Assembly (NCBI RefSeq): GCF_006575665.1
Contig: NZ_CP041253.1
Span: 5,273,501 to 5,337,500 of the forward strand
Length of the DNA: 64,000 bases
Origin: Echinicola soli
GTDB taxonomy: Bacteria; Bacteroidota; Bacteroidia; Cytophagales; Cyclobacteriaceae
Reading direction: 5' to 3'
Part shown: positions 7,601-16,164 of the stretch, piece by piece
Numbering within the stretch: the first letter of the stretch is position 1
Layout: the number at the start of each line of letters is the position of its first letter
Position numbers and translations under genes: made by a program
The notes under the pieces: generated by a model
Database searches by the model: none
Seen by the model: the letters and a program-made list of their open reading frames with translations, nothing else
What the model was told of the DNA's origin: nothing

Positions 7601-9337
7601 TTAATGGTTTTTATTGACAAACTTATCGATCTTCTGGGATACCTTAAGCTTCGCCTTATCAAATTTTGTTTCCCTGTTCAAGCTGCCAAAATACTTTTTG
7701 AGGATCCTGATGTCCACCTCTTTTTTGGTAAAGACCTCAAGTACCATTGGTCCCTGTTCATTGGGATCCGACAGCCATTCCACGGCAGTGTTACATTCCT
7801 CCTCTGTTCTGACGGCATTATATTTCATGCCCAGGGATTCTACCCACCCCTTGGCAGATGTCTGATGTCCGGCAGAAATATGCTTGGAAAGGACATCGGC
7901 AAGTGAATCTTTCAGTGGCAGGTGCATGATGGCACCGCCTTCGTTGTTGAGCAGCAATATTCTCAAATTGGAAGAAAGGTGTCTGTTCCACAAGGCATTC
8001 ATATCATAGAAAAAGGTCAAATCACCGATCACCAAATACACCGGTTCGTCTGCTGCTGCGGCAAAACCTACCGCTGCGGACATACATCCATCGATACCGT
8101 TGACCCCACGGTTACAGTAAGCGTTAATGGATTCATCGGTCACAAATAGATTTGCCATTCTTGCCGAGGCACTGTTGGCTATGTGCAGGGAAGCTCCCTT
8201 CGGCATTGATTTCATCAATTGGCCCACTGCATACAGCTCACTGAAGGGCACTTGCGGTTCAATAATCCGTTGTGAGATGGCCTTCAGACTGGCCAGGTAA
8301 CCAGTACCACCTTGGTAGGACGGGGTGGCCATTTTCCTGAAGAAGAAGCCTTCGTCCATTTCAAATACATCGGTGAGCTTGTGGAAAGGATCGATGATGT
8401 CCCCGCTTGGTGCCACGCTCCAGTGCTCACATTTCGGAGAGAACCTTTTGATGTACTTTTTGATATTATTGTTAAAAATATAATTGGCAAATACGGTAAC
8501 CACCACATCCGGCAGTCGCTTGGCCCCTTCGTCAATGGAAAAGTTCCGTAAGGTGACAAAGGCATTGTCAATGGCATATTCATGACGGCAATTGGAGGTC
8601 TTGTCACAAAGTATTGCGCAGTTGTAGCTTTCACAAAAAGCATCCAGTGATCTGCGCAATTGCTCGGACATGGGAGCTGCCTGGCCCCAAATGATCAAGA
8701 TCCGCTTGTTTTTCAACCGCTCGGCATATTCTCCCCACTGGAGATCCTCGAGGTCTGCCCGCGTACGGGTAATCTTCCTTACTTTGGGCAAGGTTGCCGT
8801 ACCGAAGGTATCACCTTGGTGTGATTCGATCGGGATGTTCAGGTGGACAGGTCCTGGGCCACGGGAGGTCAATGACAATAGTCCCTCATTGATCACACGG
8901 TTACAATACCATTCGTCAAAACCGTTCTTGATCTCTTTTAGCTGGCCTTCAAATTTGACGAAATTCCGGAACACATCATCCTGCTTGAACATCTGCTCCT
9001 CCATTTGGTTTAGCAGTTCGGGAAGACGGTCTGCTGTCAGCAGCAGCAAGGGCAAATGCTGGTAAAAGGCCTCGATTACCGCAGAACCGTAGTTGATCGT
9101 CGATGTACCAGAGGTACAGGCCACTGCAACAGGTTCATTGGATTGCTGGATCAACCCCAATGCAAAAAATGCCGCACTCCTTTCATCTACCACCGAATAC
9201 AGCTGAAAAAAGCTGTCCTTTTCCATGGAATGGATAATGGAAAAATGCCTACTTCCCGGCGAAACAACTATTTTCCTTACATTGAATTGTTTTAGGAGAG
9301 ACAATAATTGAAGAACTAACCTATCATCTGAATACAT
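7601..9337 (-). CDS. MenD-like thiamine-diphosphate-dependent enzyme of the exopolysaccharide operon
   Basis: A 578-aa ThDP enzyme related to MenD (SEPHCHC synthase). Family landmarks are IVVSPGSRH near the N-terminus, VDERSAAFFALGL (the MenD-type catalytic Glu helix), ACTSGTSTINYGSAVIEAF, LLLTADRLPELL, and the C-terminal ThDP-binding stretch VIGDLTFFYDMNALWNR (GDL-x-F-x-xDxN). The usual MenD genes (menF, menH, menC, menE) are absent nearby. The neighbours are a flippase and an SDR. I therefore read it as a paralogue recruited to glycan modification, not as menaquinone MenD. I chose the ATG at 9337 (MYSDDRLVLQLL), with AGAAAG a few bases upstream, over a start 23 codons earlier that lacks family similarity. 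It is the first gene of the operon. Confidence 0.82.
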   Translation of the reverse strand: MYSDDRLVLQLLSLLKQFNVRKIVVSPGSRHFSIIHSMEKDSFFQLYSVVDERSAAFFALGLIQQSNEPVAVACTSGTSTINYGSAVIEAFYQHLPLLLLTADRLPELLNQMEEQMFKQDDVFRNFVKFEGQLKEIKNGFDEWYCNRVINEGLLSLTSRGPGPVHLNIPIESHQGDTFGTATLPKVRKITRTRADLEDLQWGEYAERLKNKRILIIWGQAAPMSEQLRRSLDAFCESYNCAILCDKTSNCRHEYAIDNAFVTLRNFSIDEGAKRLPDVVVTVFANYIFNNNIKKYIKRFSPKCEHWSVAPSGDIIDPFHKLTDVFEMDEGFFFRKMATPSYQGGTGYLASLKAISQRIIEPQVPFSELYAVGQLMKSMPKGASLHIANSASARMANLFVTDESINAYCNRGVNGIDGCMSAAVGFAAAADEPVYLVIGDLTFFYDMNALWNRHLSSNLRILLLNNEGGAIMHLPLKDSLADVLSKHISAGHQTSAKGWVESLGMKYNAVRTEEECNTAVEWLSDPNEQGPMVLEVFTKKEVDIRILKKYFGSLNRETKFDKAKLKVSQKIDKFVNKNH

Positions 9338-10039
9338 ACTTTCTATTTTTAGATGCCTAATATTTTTTGTTATACTATTTGCTTGGTCGGGAAGGTAAAA
9401 CAGCATACAACAGCCTAGACTGGTACAAGGTTGCCACCCGTTTTGCTCCAGGTCCTTCTACAGGGAGATCTTTGGGATAACCCGAAAAATGGACCTGGCC
9501 TCCTGACGCTTGGTTTCAAAAGATTGATTAAGGTATTCTGGGTTCGTTGCATTTTTTTTAGCATGGCCATCTTCCTTCCTACAAAATCTACCGTTACACC
9601 TTTCTCTCCACCAGGTTCCAGGCCATGGATTACCAAACAATAATTCCGGCATATCAAAAATTCCCTCTATTGGACTTTCTCTGGTATTGGCAAGTCCAAT
9701 ATTGCGGAACTCTCCCTCCATTGCATTCTATGTTGGGGAATACCTCATCCTTCGGGTCAACTCACTTCATCTTTACTTCATTTACGCCCTGTTTCATTTG
9801 ATGTTCTAAAAGTAGGTCATTTTATTTTAAATACAAAAAATTGTTTTTAAAAATTTGATTAATGTATTTCAGATATACAAAAAGCTGTTTCACCTTTTCT
9901 TTTCCCAGCCTCACAAGACCGGGGCCCATTTGGGTAAATATGGCCATTTTAGCAGCTGTATATGCCCAAAGGATCGCAAAAAAAGCTTGGTAATGCCCCG
10001 ATATATTAGCATTTTTGAATTTTTAAACATAAAATCAAC
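9338..10039. promoter_or_regulatory. Divergent leader/promoter region between the exopolysaccharide operon and upxY-like gene
   Basis: About 700 bp without a convincing gene between two divergent starts. It contains a perfect 10-bp inverted repeat TATTGGACTT / AAGTCCAATA (9668-9677 and 9692-9701, 14-nt loop) on the operon side. If the minus-strand transcript starts to the right of it, the leader would carry this hairpin. Upstream of the UpxY-like gene is a possible Bacteroidota promoter: TTG at 9987-9989 and CATTTTTG at 10010-10017 (one mismatch to TAnnTTTG), about 20 nt apart. Short open frames in 9415-9721 have no recognisable similarity and I do not call them. Confidence 0.45.
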
Positions 10040-10543
10040 ATGAATCCAGATAGTAATTGGTACGTCATGTACACCGCCCCAAGAGCTGAGAAAAGGGTGG
10101 CACAACGATTGGAGGAAAAAGGAGTGGAAGTCTATCTTCCCATGATCGAGGAGGTTCGGCAATGGAGTGACCGAAAGAAAAAGGTCAAACGCCCACTTTT
10201 CAATGGCTATATCTTTGTCCGTTCCGAAAAAAGCAGGCTTTGGGAAGCCTTACAGGTACAAGGAGCGGTCAAATTCGTCAACTTTTCCGGCGACCATGCC
10301 GTGGTCAGGGACACTGAAATAGAAGCGATCAGGCGAATTGTGGAAACCGGCGTGGCCGTAGAGGTGGAAACTACCCATATCGACGAAGGCCAGCAGGTAA
10401 AGATCGTCGGCGGTCCGCTGCAGGGCTTCGAAGGGGAATGTATCCAGAAGGGCAACCAAGACTTCTTTATCATCCGCGTGCCGAGTATCCATCAAACGGT
10501 CATGGTCAATATTCCCATGAAATTCCTAGAAGTGGTCCATTAG
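10040..10543 (+). CDS. UpxY-family (NusG-like) transcription antiterminator
   Basis: A 167-aa NusG paralogue. The NGN domain begins NWYVMYTAPRAEKRVAQRL and continues through KKKVKRPLFNGYIFVR (about residues 5-65). A KOW motif is present in VKIVGGPLQGFEGE (about 122-135). Length and architecture match the Bacteroides UpxY / RfaH-like specialised NusG proteins that let RNA polymerase read through long capsule operons. In Bacteroides, upxY is normally the first gene of the capsule operon. Here it is divergent from the polysaccharide block, so it would act in trans on the leader at 9338-10039 or on a locus elsewhere. The start codon is the first ATG, in the AT-rich context typical of the phylum. 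Confidence 0.9.
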   Translation: MNPDSNWYVMYTAPRAEKRVAQRLEEKGVEVYLPMIEEVRQWSDRKKKVKRPLFNGYIFVRSEKSRLWEALQVQGAVKFVNFSGDHAVVRDTEIEAIRRIVETGVAVEVETTHIDEGQQVKIVGGPLQGFEGECIQKGNQDFFIIRVPSIHQTVMVNIPMKFLEVVH

Positions 10544-10856
10544 ATCTACCGGCCTATTGAAATGGGCCATTGCGGATCGAGCAATATGTATGGGGTAAAT
10601 AAAATTCGTGATTCTTTTTAATCCAAATCCTCCGAAAAGCTGGAAAAAATGTATTTGCGTAAAGCTACCCAATCAGTGGTACCTGTCCCGCCGAGGGGGA
10701 TTCGTCCCCACTCAAAACCGACTTCGACACTAACTGGTGTTTAGACAGGTAAGCCACGACCTCCCAATTTATCGATTGGTCCATCATTGCCTTTACGACT
10801 GAAAGCCAGCCAAAAAAACCATTTCAGGCCTTTCTGGCAAAACTGGAAAGGGATCA
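10544..10856. other. Intergenic, convergent gene ends
   Basis: About 310 bp between the convergent ends of the UpxY-like gene and the small membrane protein gene. The only structure I see is a short stem GGGGA-TTCG-TCCCC at 10696-10709 with a UUCG-type tetraloop. It lacks a U-tract, so I do not call a terminator. No gene supported. Confidence 0.4.
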
Positions 10857-11228
10857 TTACCGGTCAAAATAATATGGGGTGCTACGCTCGAATAATTTAC
10901 GGAACCTGTTGCCTGCAAGGGCACTGAACCCACCGATCAAAAATCCCAGCAAAGCTGTTATCAGCATTAGCACCTCTCCCTTGCCCATTCCCATGATGGT
11001 GGCCATTTGGTCTGGCAGCTGCGAGGTGGTGTCCACCGTAATCCAATAACACTGTCCCAACCAACCCAGCCCCACTCCGAGCGCCGCAGCAAAAAACACA
11101 TGGCTGCCCTTTCCCCCTATTGCCGCTCCCATGACGGCCCACACCAACATCATCATCCAATAGGTAAGCCATGGCCCCATCAAAACCGTTGCAATCACGT
11201 AAATCAATAGCCAAAGTGTGAATTTCAT
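10857..11228 (-). CDS. Small multi-pass membrane protein, unknown function
   Basis: A protein of 123 aa starting MKFTLWLLIYVIATVLMGPW, with three to four hydrophobic helices (about 3-20, 25-45, 47-65, 83-105), a glycine-rich GAAIGGKGSH turn and a basic C-terminal tail. I do not recognise the family. The ATG I use lies one base after the TGA of the penicillin-acylase gene (TGATATG), so translation is probably coupled to it; a TTG three codons earlier would overlap that gene instead. Its conserved-looking hydrophobic pattern and tight coupling support a real gene. The context suggests an envelope accessory protein, but no function should be assigned. Confidence 0.7.
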   Translation of the reverse strand: MKFTLWLLIYVIATVLMGPWLTYWMMMLVWAVMGAAIGGKGSHVFFAAALGVGLGWLGQCYWITVDTTSQLPDQMATIMGMGKGEVLMLITALLGFLIGGFSALAGNRFRKLFERSTPYYFDR

Positions 11229-11229
11229 A

Positions 11230-13665
11230 TCAATCAATGGGGTTTAGGGTGGTGGTAAACAATACATTTGCTGCATCCTGCTTTGACCTTAGGCCAATGT
11301 CAATATAATCCCCCTCGGCCCAGGTTTCTAAAAGGTTGTCATAGAACCTGCTCCCGGGATTCCCGGATTGGCCTCCCGGATAGATTCCCTGAGCCTTGAT
11401 TTCTGGTCCCAGCTCCACTAGCATCCTCCAGCTGGCACCATGCCGTTCACTGGTAGCATTGACGATGCTGCGTCCGCCGCCTGTAAAAATGCCCTCTCTG
11501 CTAAAGGCGGTGAAATTGGGCACCAAATGCCGGATGGTGGTGTTCTTGTATGATGCCCAGACCAGGTCTTCGCCCTGATCTGCTTTCATGGCCTGATACT
11601 CCAGGGAAGCCTGTTCAAAACTGGTCTGCAGATGGTGTACGACTGTTTCTGTTTGTCCCGTAGTGCCTGGTATGTCAAATATGCTATCGTTTGGCACCTC
11701 CCGCATGAGTGAGGTGGTCATAAAATTGTCAGGGTAGACAACAGGCCTGTCCCCTTGGTCCAGCCAGTTCCAAACACTTCCCTTAAAGGCCTCCCACCAT
11801 AGCCCAAAGGCCACGGGGCCCTTCACATCGGGATCGGCATAGTAGTCCCATTTTTCCAGCACCACCAAAAAGGCCTGCTCTTTGGCATCAAACTTCCTGG
11901 AAGTATCCTGTTTCAGCTTTTCCAACATGAGGGGAAGCGCCTCGGAGGCATGCAGGTCGAAATCGTCAAACTGCAAGGCCTTCATATCTTCCAAGGTAAT
12001 GTTCTCCATTTCCCCTAGCCGGCTGTTGATCCTTCTATTACGATAATCCTCAAAGCTGTTGTCAAAGATATAATAAGGGTAGCTTTCCCCCACCGAATAC
12101 TGGTTGGCAGAGCTTACAAAGCCCCGCTCCGGATTCAGTGTCGAGGGATTATGCCCAAAAGGGATATAGCCGCTCCACTCAAATGCGGGGTTGTTCCCAT
12201 CCATGAGGTATTTTCCCTGCTCCGGCCATTTCAGGGGGAACTTCCCCTGTACCTTCATGGCGATATCTCCCTGTGAAGAGGCAAAAGCAAAGTTTTGGGC
12301 GGGGGCAGTATAATGGTCAAGTGCAGCGAGGTAGTCATCATGGTTGCGTGCCACATTCAGGTCCAGAAAGGTCTGCTGCTCATTGGAACCCTCATGGGCG
12401 GTCCACTTGAGGGCAAAATTCATCTTCTGGCTATTGGGATGGAAACTTTCATCATAGACTACCGGTCCGTAGTGGGTATAAATCACCGTGTCAAGATAGG
12501 TCACATCCCCTTTCACGGCAATCTCCTCTACCCGCACCGAACTCTGGATCCATTGGTCATTGTATTGGTACTCCAGCCGGCTGTGGTCCTTAAAGGTGAT
12601 GGCATACCAGTCCCTGACATCCCGGGTGGCATTGGTCACGCCCCATGCCACTTGCTCATTGAATCCACTGATGACACCAAGCGCCCCGGGAAGGGTTGCC
12701 CCTTTCACGGTATATTCCGGTGTACTCAACTGCATGGCATACCATAAACTCGGTAAATTCAAGCCCAGGTGAGGATCATTGGCCAGGATGGGATGTCCAC
12801 TTTTGGTTTTCTTGCCCGCTACTGCCCAGTTGTTGGATCCTGTGCCGGGCTCCGGGGCAGGCACGGGATCGATGAGCAGGGAAAAATCAGGGTACACCGC
12901 ACTGTCCGGTTTATGGACAGGCAAGGGGGCAAAATCCCAAACATGGTCCGCTTCGATCACCGGATCATTGCTTGCGGGAATATCGGGAAAGAGCCGGTTG
13001 ATCATGGACTCGCCCAGGACATGGCGCAAGTTGGTGAATTCGATATCCTTGTCGCCGACCAGCATATCGGCCATATACTTCAATAAAAGCACGGTCTTAT
13101 AAGGTGTCCATTGTTCGGGCCTGTAGTCCAAAATCTTGTATTCCACAGGTAACCGGGAAAGGCCCAGTTGGTCGATGTACTGGTTGACTCCTTTGGTATA
13201 GGCGGTAATCAGCTCCAGGGTAGCCGGTTCCTTCTCCTTAATGTACTGCAGTCCCATTTCGGCACCATAGCCCAGCCCTTTTCTTCGCTGCATCCTGTCA
13301 AAGTCCAGTGCGGCACTGCCCACGATTTCTGAAATACGCCCTGCCGCCGCCCTTGTCTGAAATTCCATTTGCCAAAGGCGGTGTTTAGCGGTCACATAGC
13401 CTTGGGCCATCATCAGGTCGGCCTTGTTTTCTGCAAAAACATGGGGGATCAGGTTGTTGTCATAGACCACTGTCACGGGTGCCCGAAGCCCTTCCAATGT
13501 CAATGTTTCTTTGGCAAGCTCATCCTCACTGTAGGCATTTTGCCAAAAACCGTGATAGGGATCCATCAAATATCCCAAAGGGGGGACTTGGCCGAGATTA
13601 ACCGAAAGGCCTACTGCCAACACAAGGGAAATGATAAATACAATTAAAAAACCAAAATATTTCAT
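11230..13665 (-). CDS. Penicillin-acylase-family (Ntn) hydrolase
   Basis: An 811-aa member of the penicillin G acylase / acyl-homoserine-lactone acylase family, periplasmic or inner-membrane anchored through an N-terminal helix (residues 4-22). The precursor is expected to self-cleave before the N-terminal nucleophile serine, visible as Ser277 in TGSNNWAVAGKKTKSG. Downstream ANDPHLGLNLPSLWYAM carries the conserved NDPHL motif and GFNEQVAWGVTNATRD the oxyanion-region Asn. The length suits alpha-linker-beta organisation. Substrates of this group include beta-lactams, N-acyl-homoserine lactones and cyclic lipopeptides, and sequence alone does not choose among them. It is followed at once by a coupled membrane-protein gene. 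Confidence 0.92.
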   Translation of the reverse strand: MKYFGFLIVFIISLVLAVGLSVNLGQVPPLGYLMDPYHGFWQNAYSEDELAKETLTLEGLRAPVTVVYDNNLIPHVFAENKADLMMAQGYVTAKHRLWQMEFQTRAAAGRISEIVGSAALDFDRMQRRKGLGYGAEMGLQYIKEKEPATLELITAYTKGVNQYIDQLGLSRLPVEYKILDYRPEQWTPYKTVLLLKYMADMLVGDKDIEFTNLRHVLGESMINRLFPDIPASNDPVIEADHVWDFAPLPVHKPDSAVYPDFSLLIDPVPAPEPGTGSNNWAVAGKKTKSGHPILANDPHLGLNLPSLWYAMQLSTPEYTVKGATLPGALGVISGFNEQVAWGVTNATRDVRDWYAITFKDHSRLEYQYNDQWIQSSVRVEEIAVKGDVTYLDTVIYTHYGPVVYDESFHPNSQKMNFALKWTAHEGSNEQQTFLDLNVARNHDDYLAALDHYTAPAQNFAFASSQGDIAMKVQGKFPLKWPEQGKYLMDGNNPAFEWSGYIPFGHNPSTLNPERGFVSSANQYSVGESYPYYIFDNSFEDYRNRRINSRLGEMENITLEDMKALQFDDFDLHASEALPLMLEKLKQDTSRKFDAKEQAFLVVLEKWDYYADPDVKGPVAFGLWWEAFKGSVWNWLDQGDRPVVYPDNFMTTSLMREVPNDSIFDIPGTTGQTETVVHHLQTSFEQASLEYQAMKADQGEDLVWASYKNTTIRHLVPNFTAFSREGIFTGGGRSIVNATSERHGASWRMLVELGPEIKAQGIYPGGQSGNPGSRFYDNLLETWAEGDYIDIGLRSKQDAANVLFTTTLNPID

Positions 13666-13804
13666 AAAACAGGCTTCAAGGAGGTAATATCAGGGCAACA
13701 ATTCCCGAATTTAAGCCTTAAAAGTGTATTTTCAATTTATCACAGCGGTAATATTTGTAAATCATCAAATTCACTGTGTTTTTACCTGGTCAAGTGATAT
13801 TCCC

Positions 13805-13836
13805 ACAAAAAAAGCCCCGGTCTTCCGGAGCTTTCT
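13805..13836 (-). terminator. Rho-independent terminator after the DUF2911 gene
   Basis: On the minus strand the sequence reads GCTCCGG-AAGA-CCGGGGC followed by seven T's. The stem is about 7-10 bp with a 4-nt loop. It lies 31-62 bp past the stop of the DUF2911 gene (13867), exactly where its terminator is expected. Confidence 0.8.
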
Positions 13837-13866
13837 TTGTGCATCATCACCGAGCATTGCTGCTTC

Positions 13867-14445
13867 CTATTGGATGGCAATGGGCAAGCGGAGCTTTTCC
13901 CAGCGAATGACCATCCCAGGATCTTCCACGGTGATTTCCAGTTGCTCCTGATTTTCGTCCAACCATTCCGGCGTCACCTGTACCCTGAGCACATCATGTT
14001 CCTCTTTATACTGGTAATGGCCATGCTCAAGGTCCCATTCGGAATTGAAGATCACCGTCCAGTCACCTTCCTTCATCGGTACGGTAAATATGGAATACTT
14101 TCCTGCCGGCAATGGCTTGCCCTCGACGGTCACGTCATCAGAGATTTCCACAAAGGTAGCTTCATTTGCCCCGGTTCGCCATACTTCTCCATAGGATTCC
14201 AAATTTCCCCAAATCTGACGTCCGTTTACCGATGGTGCGCCGTATTGGACGGCCAATGTCTTTTCACCGACCTTTCCCTCCGCTTTTTGGAGTGGGCTGG
14301 GCCGCTCCTCTTCTTTCATTTCCATCGCCTGGGCCGCCTCTTCCTTGGCCGTTTCTTCTTCATTGTTCCCAGAACCTCCACAACTTGACAGCAACGACGC
14401 CATCAAAACGCAACCCACTAAAAGTAAATTGTCAAACTTTTTCAT
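13867..14445 (-). CDS. DUF2911-domain lipoprotein
   Basis: A 192-aa exported protein. The N-terminus KFDNLLLVGCVLMASLLSSCGG contains a lipobox ending at Cys22 followed by Gly/Ser and acidic residues, so it is probably a lipoprotein. The mature region has the DUF2911 hallmarks: VQYGAPSVNGRQIWG, GEVWRTGANEATFVEIS, LPAGKYSIFTVP, and WTVIFNSEWDLEHGHYQY. The biochemical function of the family is unknown; it is common in Bacteroidota. A low-complexity EEE/KEEAAQAMEMKEEE linker joins lipid anchor and domain. The gene stands alone, with its own terminator and 344 bp of upstream intergenic DNA shared with the divergent EEP gene. Confidence 0.88.
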   Translation of the reverse strand: MKKFDNLLLVGCVLMASLLSSCGGSGNNEEETAKEEAAQAMEMKEEERPSPLQKAEGKVGEKTLAVQYGAPSVNGRQIWGNLESYGEVWRTGANEATFVEISDDVTVEGKPLPAGKYSIFTVPMKEGDWTVIFNSEWDLEHGHYQYKEEHDVLRVQVTPEWLDENQEQLEITVEDPGMVIRWEKLRLPIAIQ

Positions 14446-14789
14446 AGAGAATACAATTGTTGATTTAAGACGAATTTATACATTTTTTCCACTATCGCTT
14501 ATTTTTTGCGCAAATAATTCCACTTCTCCTGCTCTTGGAGCCATTCACCTCCTGTCCCGACTCCTGCACCCATTGCCTTATCCCTCAATGGCTTTCCTCC
14601 TTTAGGTCCCAAGACTTCTTTCCGGAATAGCCGTTCACCGATCGGAATAAATCCGATATCCCTACCAAAGCCCCTGCTTACGCACAAGCTAATTGGACTA
14701 ATTTCATTGATTTTGTTCCTATCTCCTGTAAACTTCTTGATATTCGTTTAATCTTCTGCTATTTTCGCTATCCTTTACTTAATGTATAT
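14446..14789. other. Divergent intergenic region
   Basis: 344 bp between the divergent DUF2911 and EEP-family genes. It should hold both promoters. TAAATTCG at about 14468-14475 (minus strand) is a weak match to the Bacteroidota -7 element TAnnTTTG, but I found no matching -33 box. No gene or repeat recognised. Confidence 0.35.
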
Positions 14790-15851
14790 ATGAGGTTTCT
14801 GGTATCTGTTGTGTTTTTTGTTTCGGTCGTTTTGTTTTTTGGTGTAAACATCTCACCGGAACAGCTTTCCTATGCCGGGCTGGTACCTGTGCTCATCCCT
14901 GTATTTCTCCTGATCAATTTCATATTACTGATCATATTGATCCTGTTGAAAAGAAAACTCCTTGTTCTCCCTATTGTCGCCATACTCCTCGGGTGGCGGT
15001 TCATTGGAGTAACCTTAACGTGGAATACTCCTGCTGACGGCGAAGGCCTTTCGGTCATGAGCTATAATGCCCATATGTTCAGTTATGAAAAATACAAGGC
15101 CGATGATCCCAAGGTCACTCCAAACATCTACAACTGGATCCGGGAGCAGAATACCGACATCATAGGCATTCAGGAGTTTTACCAGGACAATACCACTCCA
15201 TCGAGAAATGCCATTAAGCTCATTGGCAAGGAGGGGAATTACCATTGCTCCGCCCATTCAGTCGAAGAGCGTAAAGGGAAGCGCTTTTTTGGCCTGGCCA
15301 TTTTTTCCAAGTACCCTATCATCAATGAAGGAAAACTGTTTGACAACCGAAAGACCAACGGGGCCATGTTTGTGGACCTCAAAATACAGCGCGACACCAT
15401 CCGCGTTTACAACGTGCATTTGGAATCGATGAGCATCCCTGCCGACCAACTGGACAATATTGACGGCATCAAGGAAAATTACAGGGAGACCTGGAGAAGA
15501 CTTAACCGTGGCGTGGTCAGCCGTGCCAGCCAGGTGGATGTATTGGCCGAACATATTAAAAACAGTCCACACCCTTCCATCCTGATGGGGGACTTCAATG
15601 ATGTTCCCTATAGCTACACCTATTTTACCATCAGGTCGATCTTAAAAAACACTTTTGAAAACGCAGGCAAGGGATTCGGTTTTACCTTTAACAAGGTATT
15701 GTTTTTCCTGAGAATCGACAATATCTTTTACCATCCCTCCCTTAGGCCGCTACGCTTCAATACCCTCCGGGAAGTGGATTATTCCGACCACTACCCGATC
15801 AAAGCGGTATTTGATATGGATCCGCTTATTGACAGGGTCCCTGCACCATAG
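14790..15851 (+). CDS. Membrane-anchored endonuclease/exonuclease/phosphatase (EEP) family protein
   Basis: A 353-aa protein with three N-terminal transmembrane helices (about residues 3-20, 28-50, 55-75), then an EEP (DNase I-like) fold facing the periplasm. Catalytic motifs are intact: VMSYNAHMF (Asn), IGIQEFYQD (metal-binding Glu), YNVHLES (His), ILMGDFNDVPYSYTY (Asp and Asn) and DYSDHYPIKAVF (terminal Asp-His). The family hydrolyses phosphodiesters or phosphomonoesters of nucleic acids, phospholipids or sugars; the membrane-anchored Bacteroidota type has no assigned substrate. It stands alone on the plus strand. Confidence 0.9.
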   Translation: MRFLVSVVFFVSVVLFFGVNISPEQLSYAGLVPVLIPVFLLINFILLIILILLKRKLLVLPIVAILLGWRFIGVTLTWNTPADGEGLSVMSYNAHMFSYEKYKADDPKVTPNIYNWIREQNTDIIGIQEFYQDNTTPSRNAIKLIGKEGNYHCSAHSVEERKGKRFFGLAIFSKYPIINEGKLFDNRKTNGAMFVDLKIQRDTIRVYNVHLESMSIPADQLDNIDGIKENYRETWRRLNRGVVSRASQVDVLAEHIKNSPHPSILMGDFNDVPYSYTYFTIRSILKNTFENAGKGFGFTFNKVLFFLRIDNIFYHPSLRPLRFNTLREVDYSDHYPIKAVFDMDPLIDRVPAP

Positions 15852-16164
15852 CGCCCTCCACCAGGCAGGAAAGTCCTTGCCCTTCTTGGCAATACAAGAA
15901 GATGCTTCCCTAACGGATACGACACTACAACAATGGAGAGGCCTTGTCAAAACATACGAGATCAATCAACTGGTCTTTACTGTCCCATAACTTCATAATT
16001 GGCCATAAAAGAAGCACAGGATACTGAACCTCCTGTGCTTCCATGCCCTGTCCTTCGGTCCATTACCAGAACAGGCGAAAGGACATTCCCCATTTCCCCA
16101 TACGGCATTGATGCTCAAGGCCAATTCAGATTGGGAACCATTTCCAAGCAATGAGCAGCAATGG
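15852..16164. other. Convergent intergenic region
   Basis: 313 bp between the convergent EEP and FAS1-SusD genes. Apart from the terminator hairpin at 16011-16041 I see nothing that looks like a gene, repeat or RNA. Confidence 0.4.
16011..16041 (-). terminator. Terminator hairpin downstream of the FAS1-SusD gene
   Basis: GAAGCACAGGA ... TCCTGTGCTTC is a perfect 11-bp inverted repeat with a 9-nt loop. Read on the minus strand it is followed by TTTTAT, so it fits the FAS1-SusD gene ending at 16165. On the plus strand it has no U-tract. Confidence 0.7.

Noticed and set aside
7601..9337. Calling the ThDP enzyme menD of menaquinone synthesis
   Set aside because: Sequence is MenD-like, but no other men gene is adjacent and it is embedded in a polysaccharide operon. 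I kept the neutral call.
9415..9721. Two overlapping 80-87 codon minus-strand frames in the exopolysaccharide leader
   Set aside because: No motif, no start context, and the two frames use the same DNA. More likely leader sequence with a hairpin than a coding gene, though a decayed gene fragment cannot be excluded.
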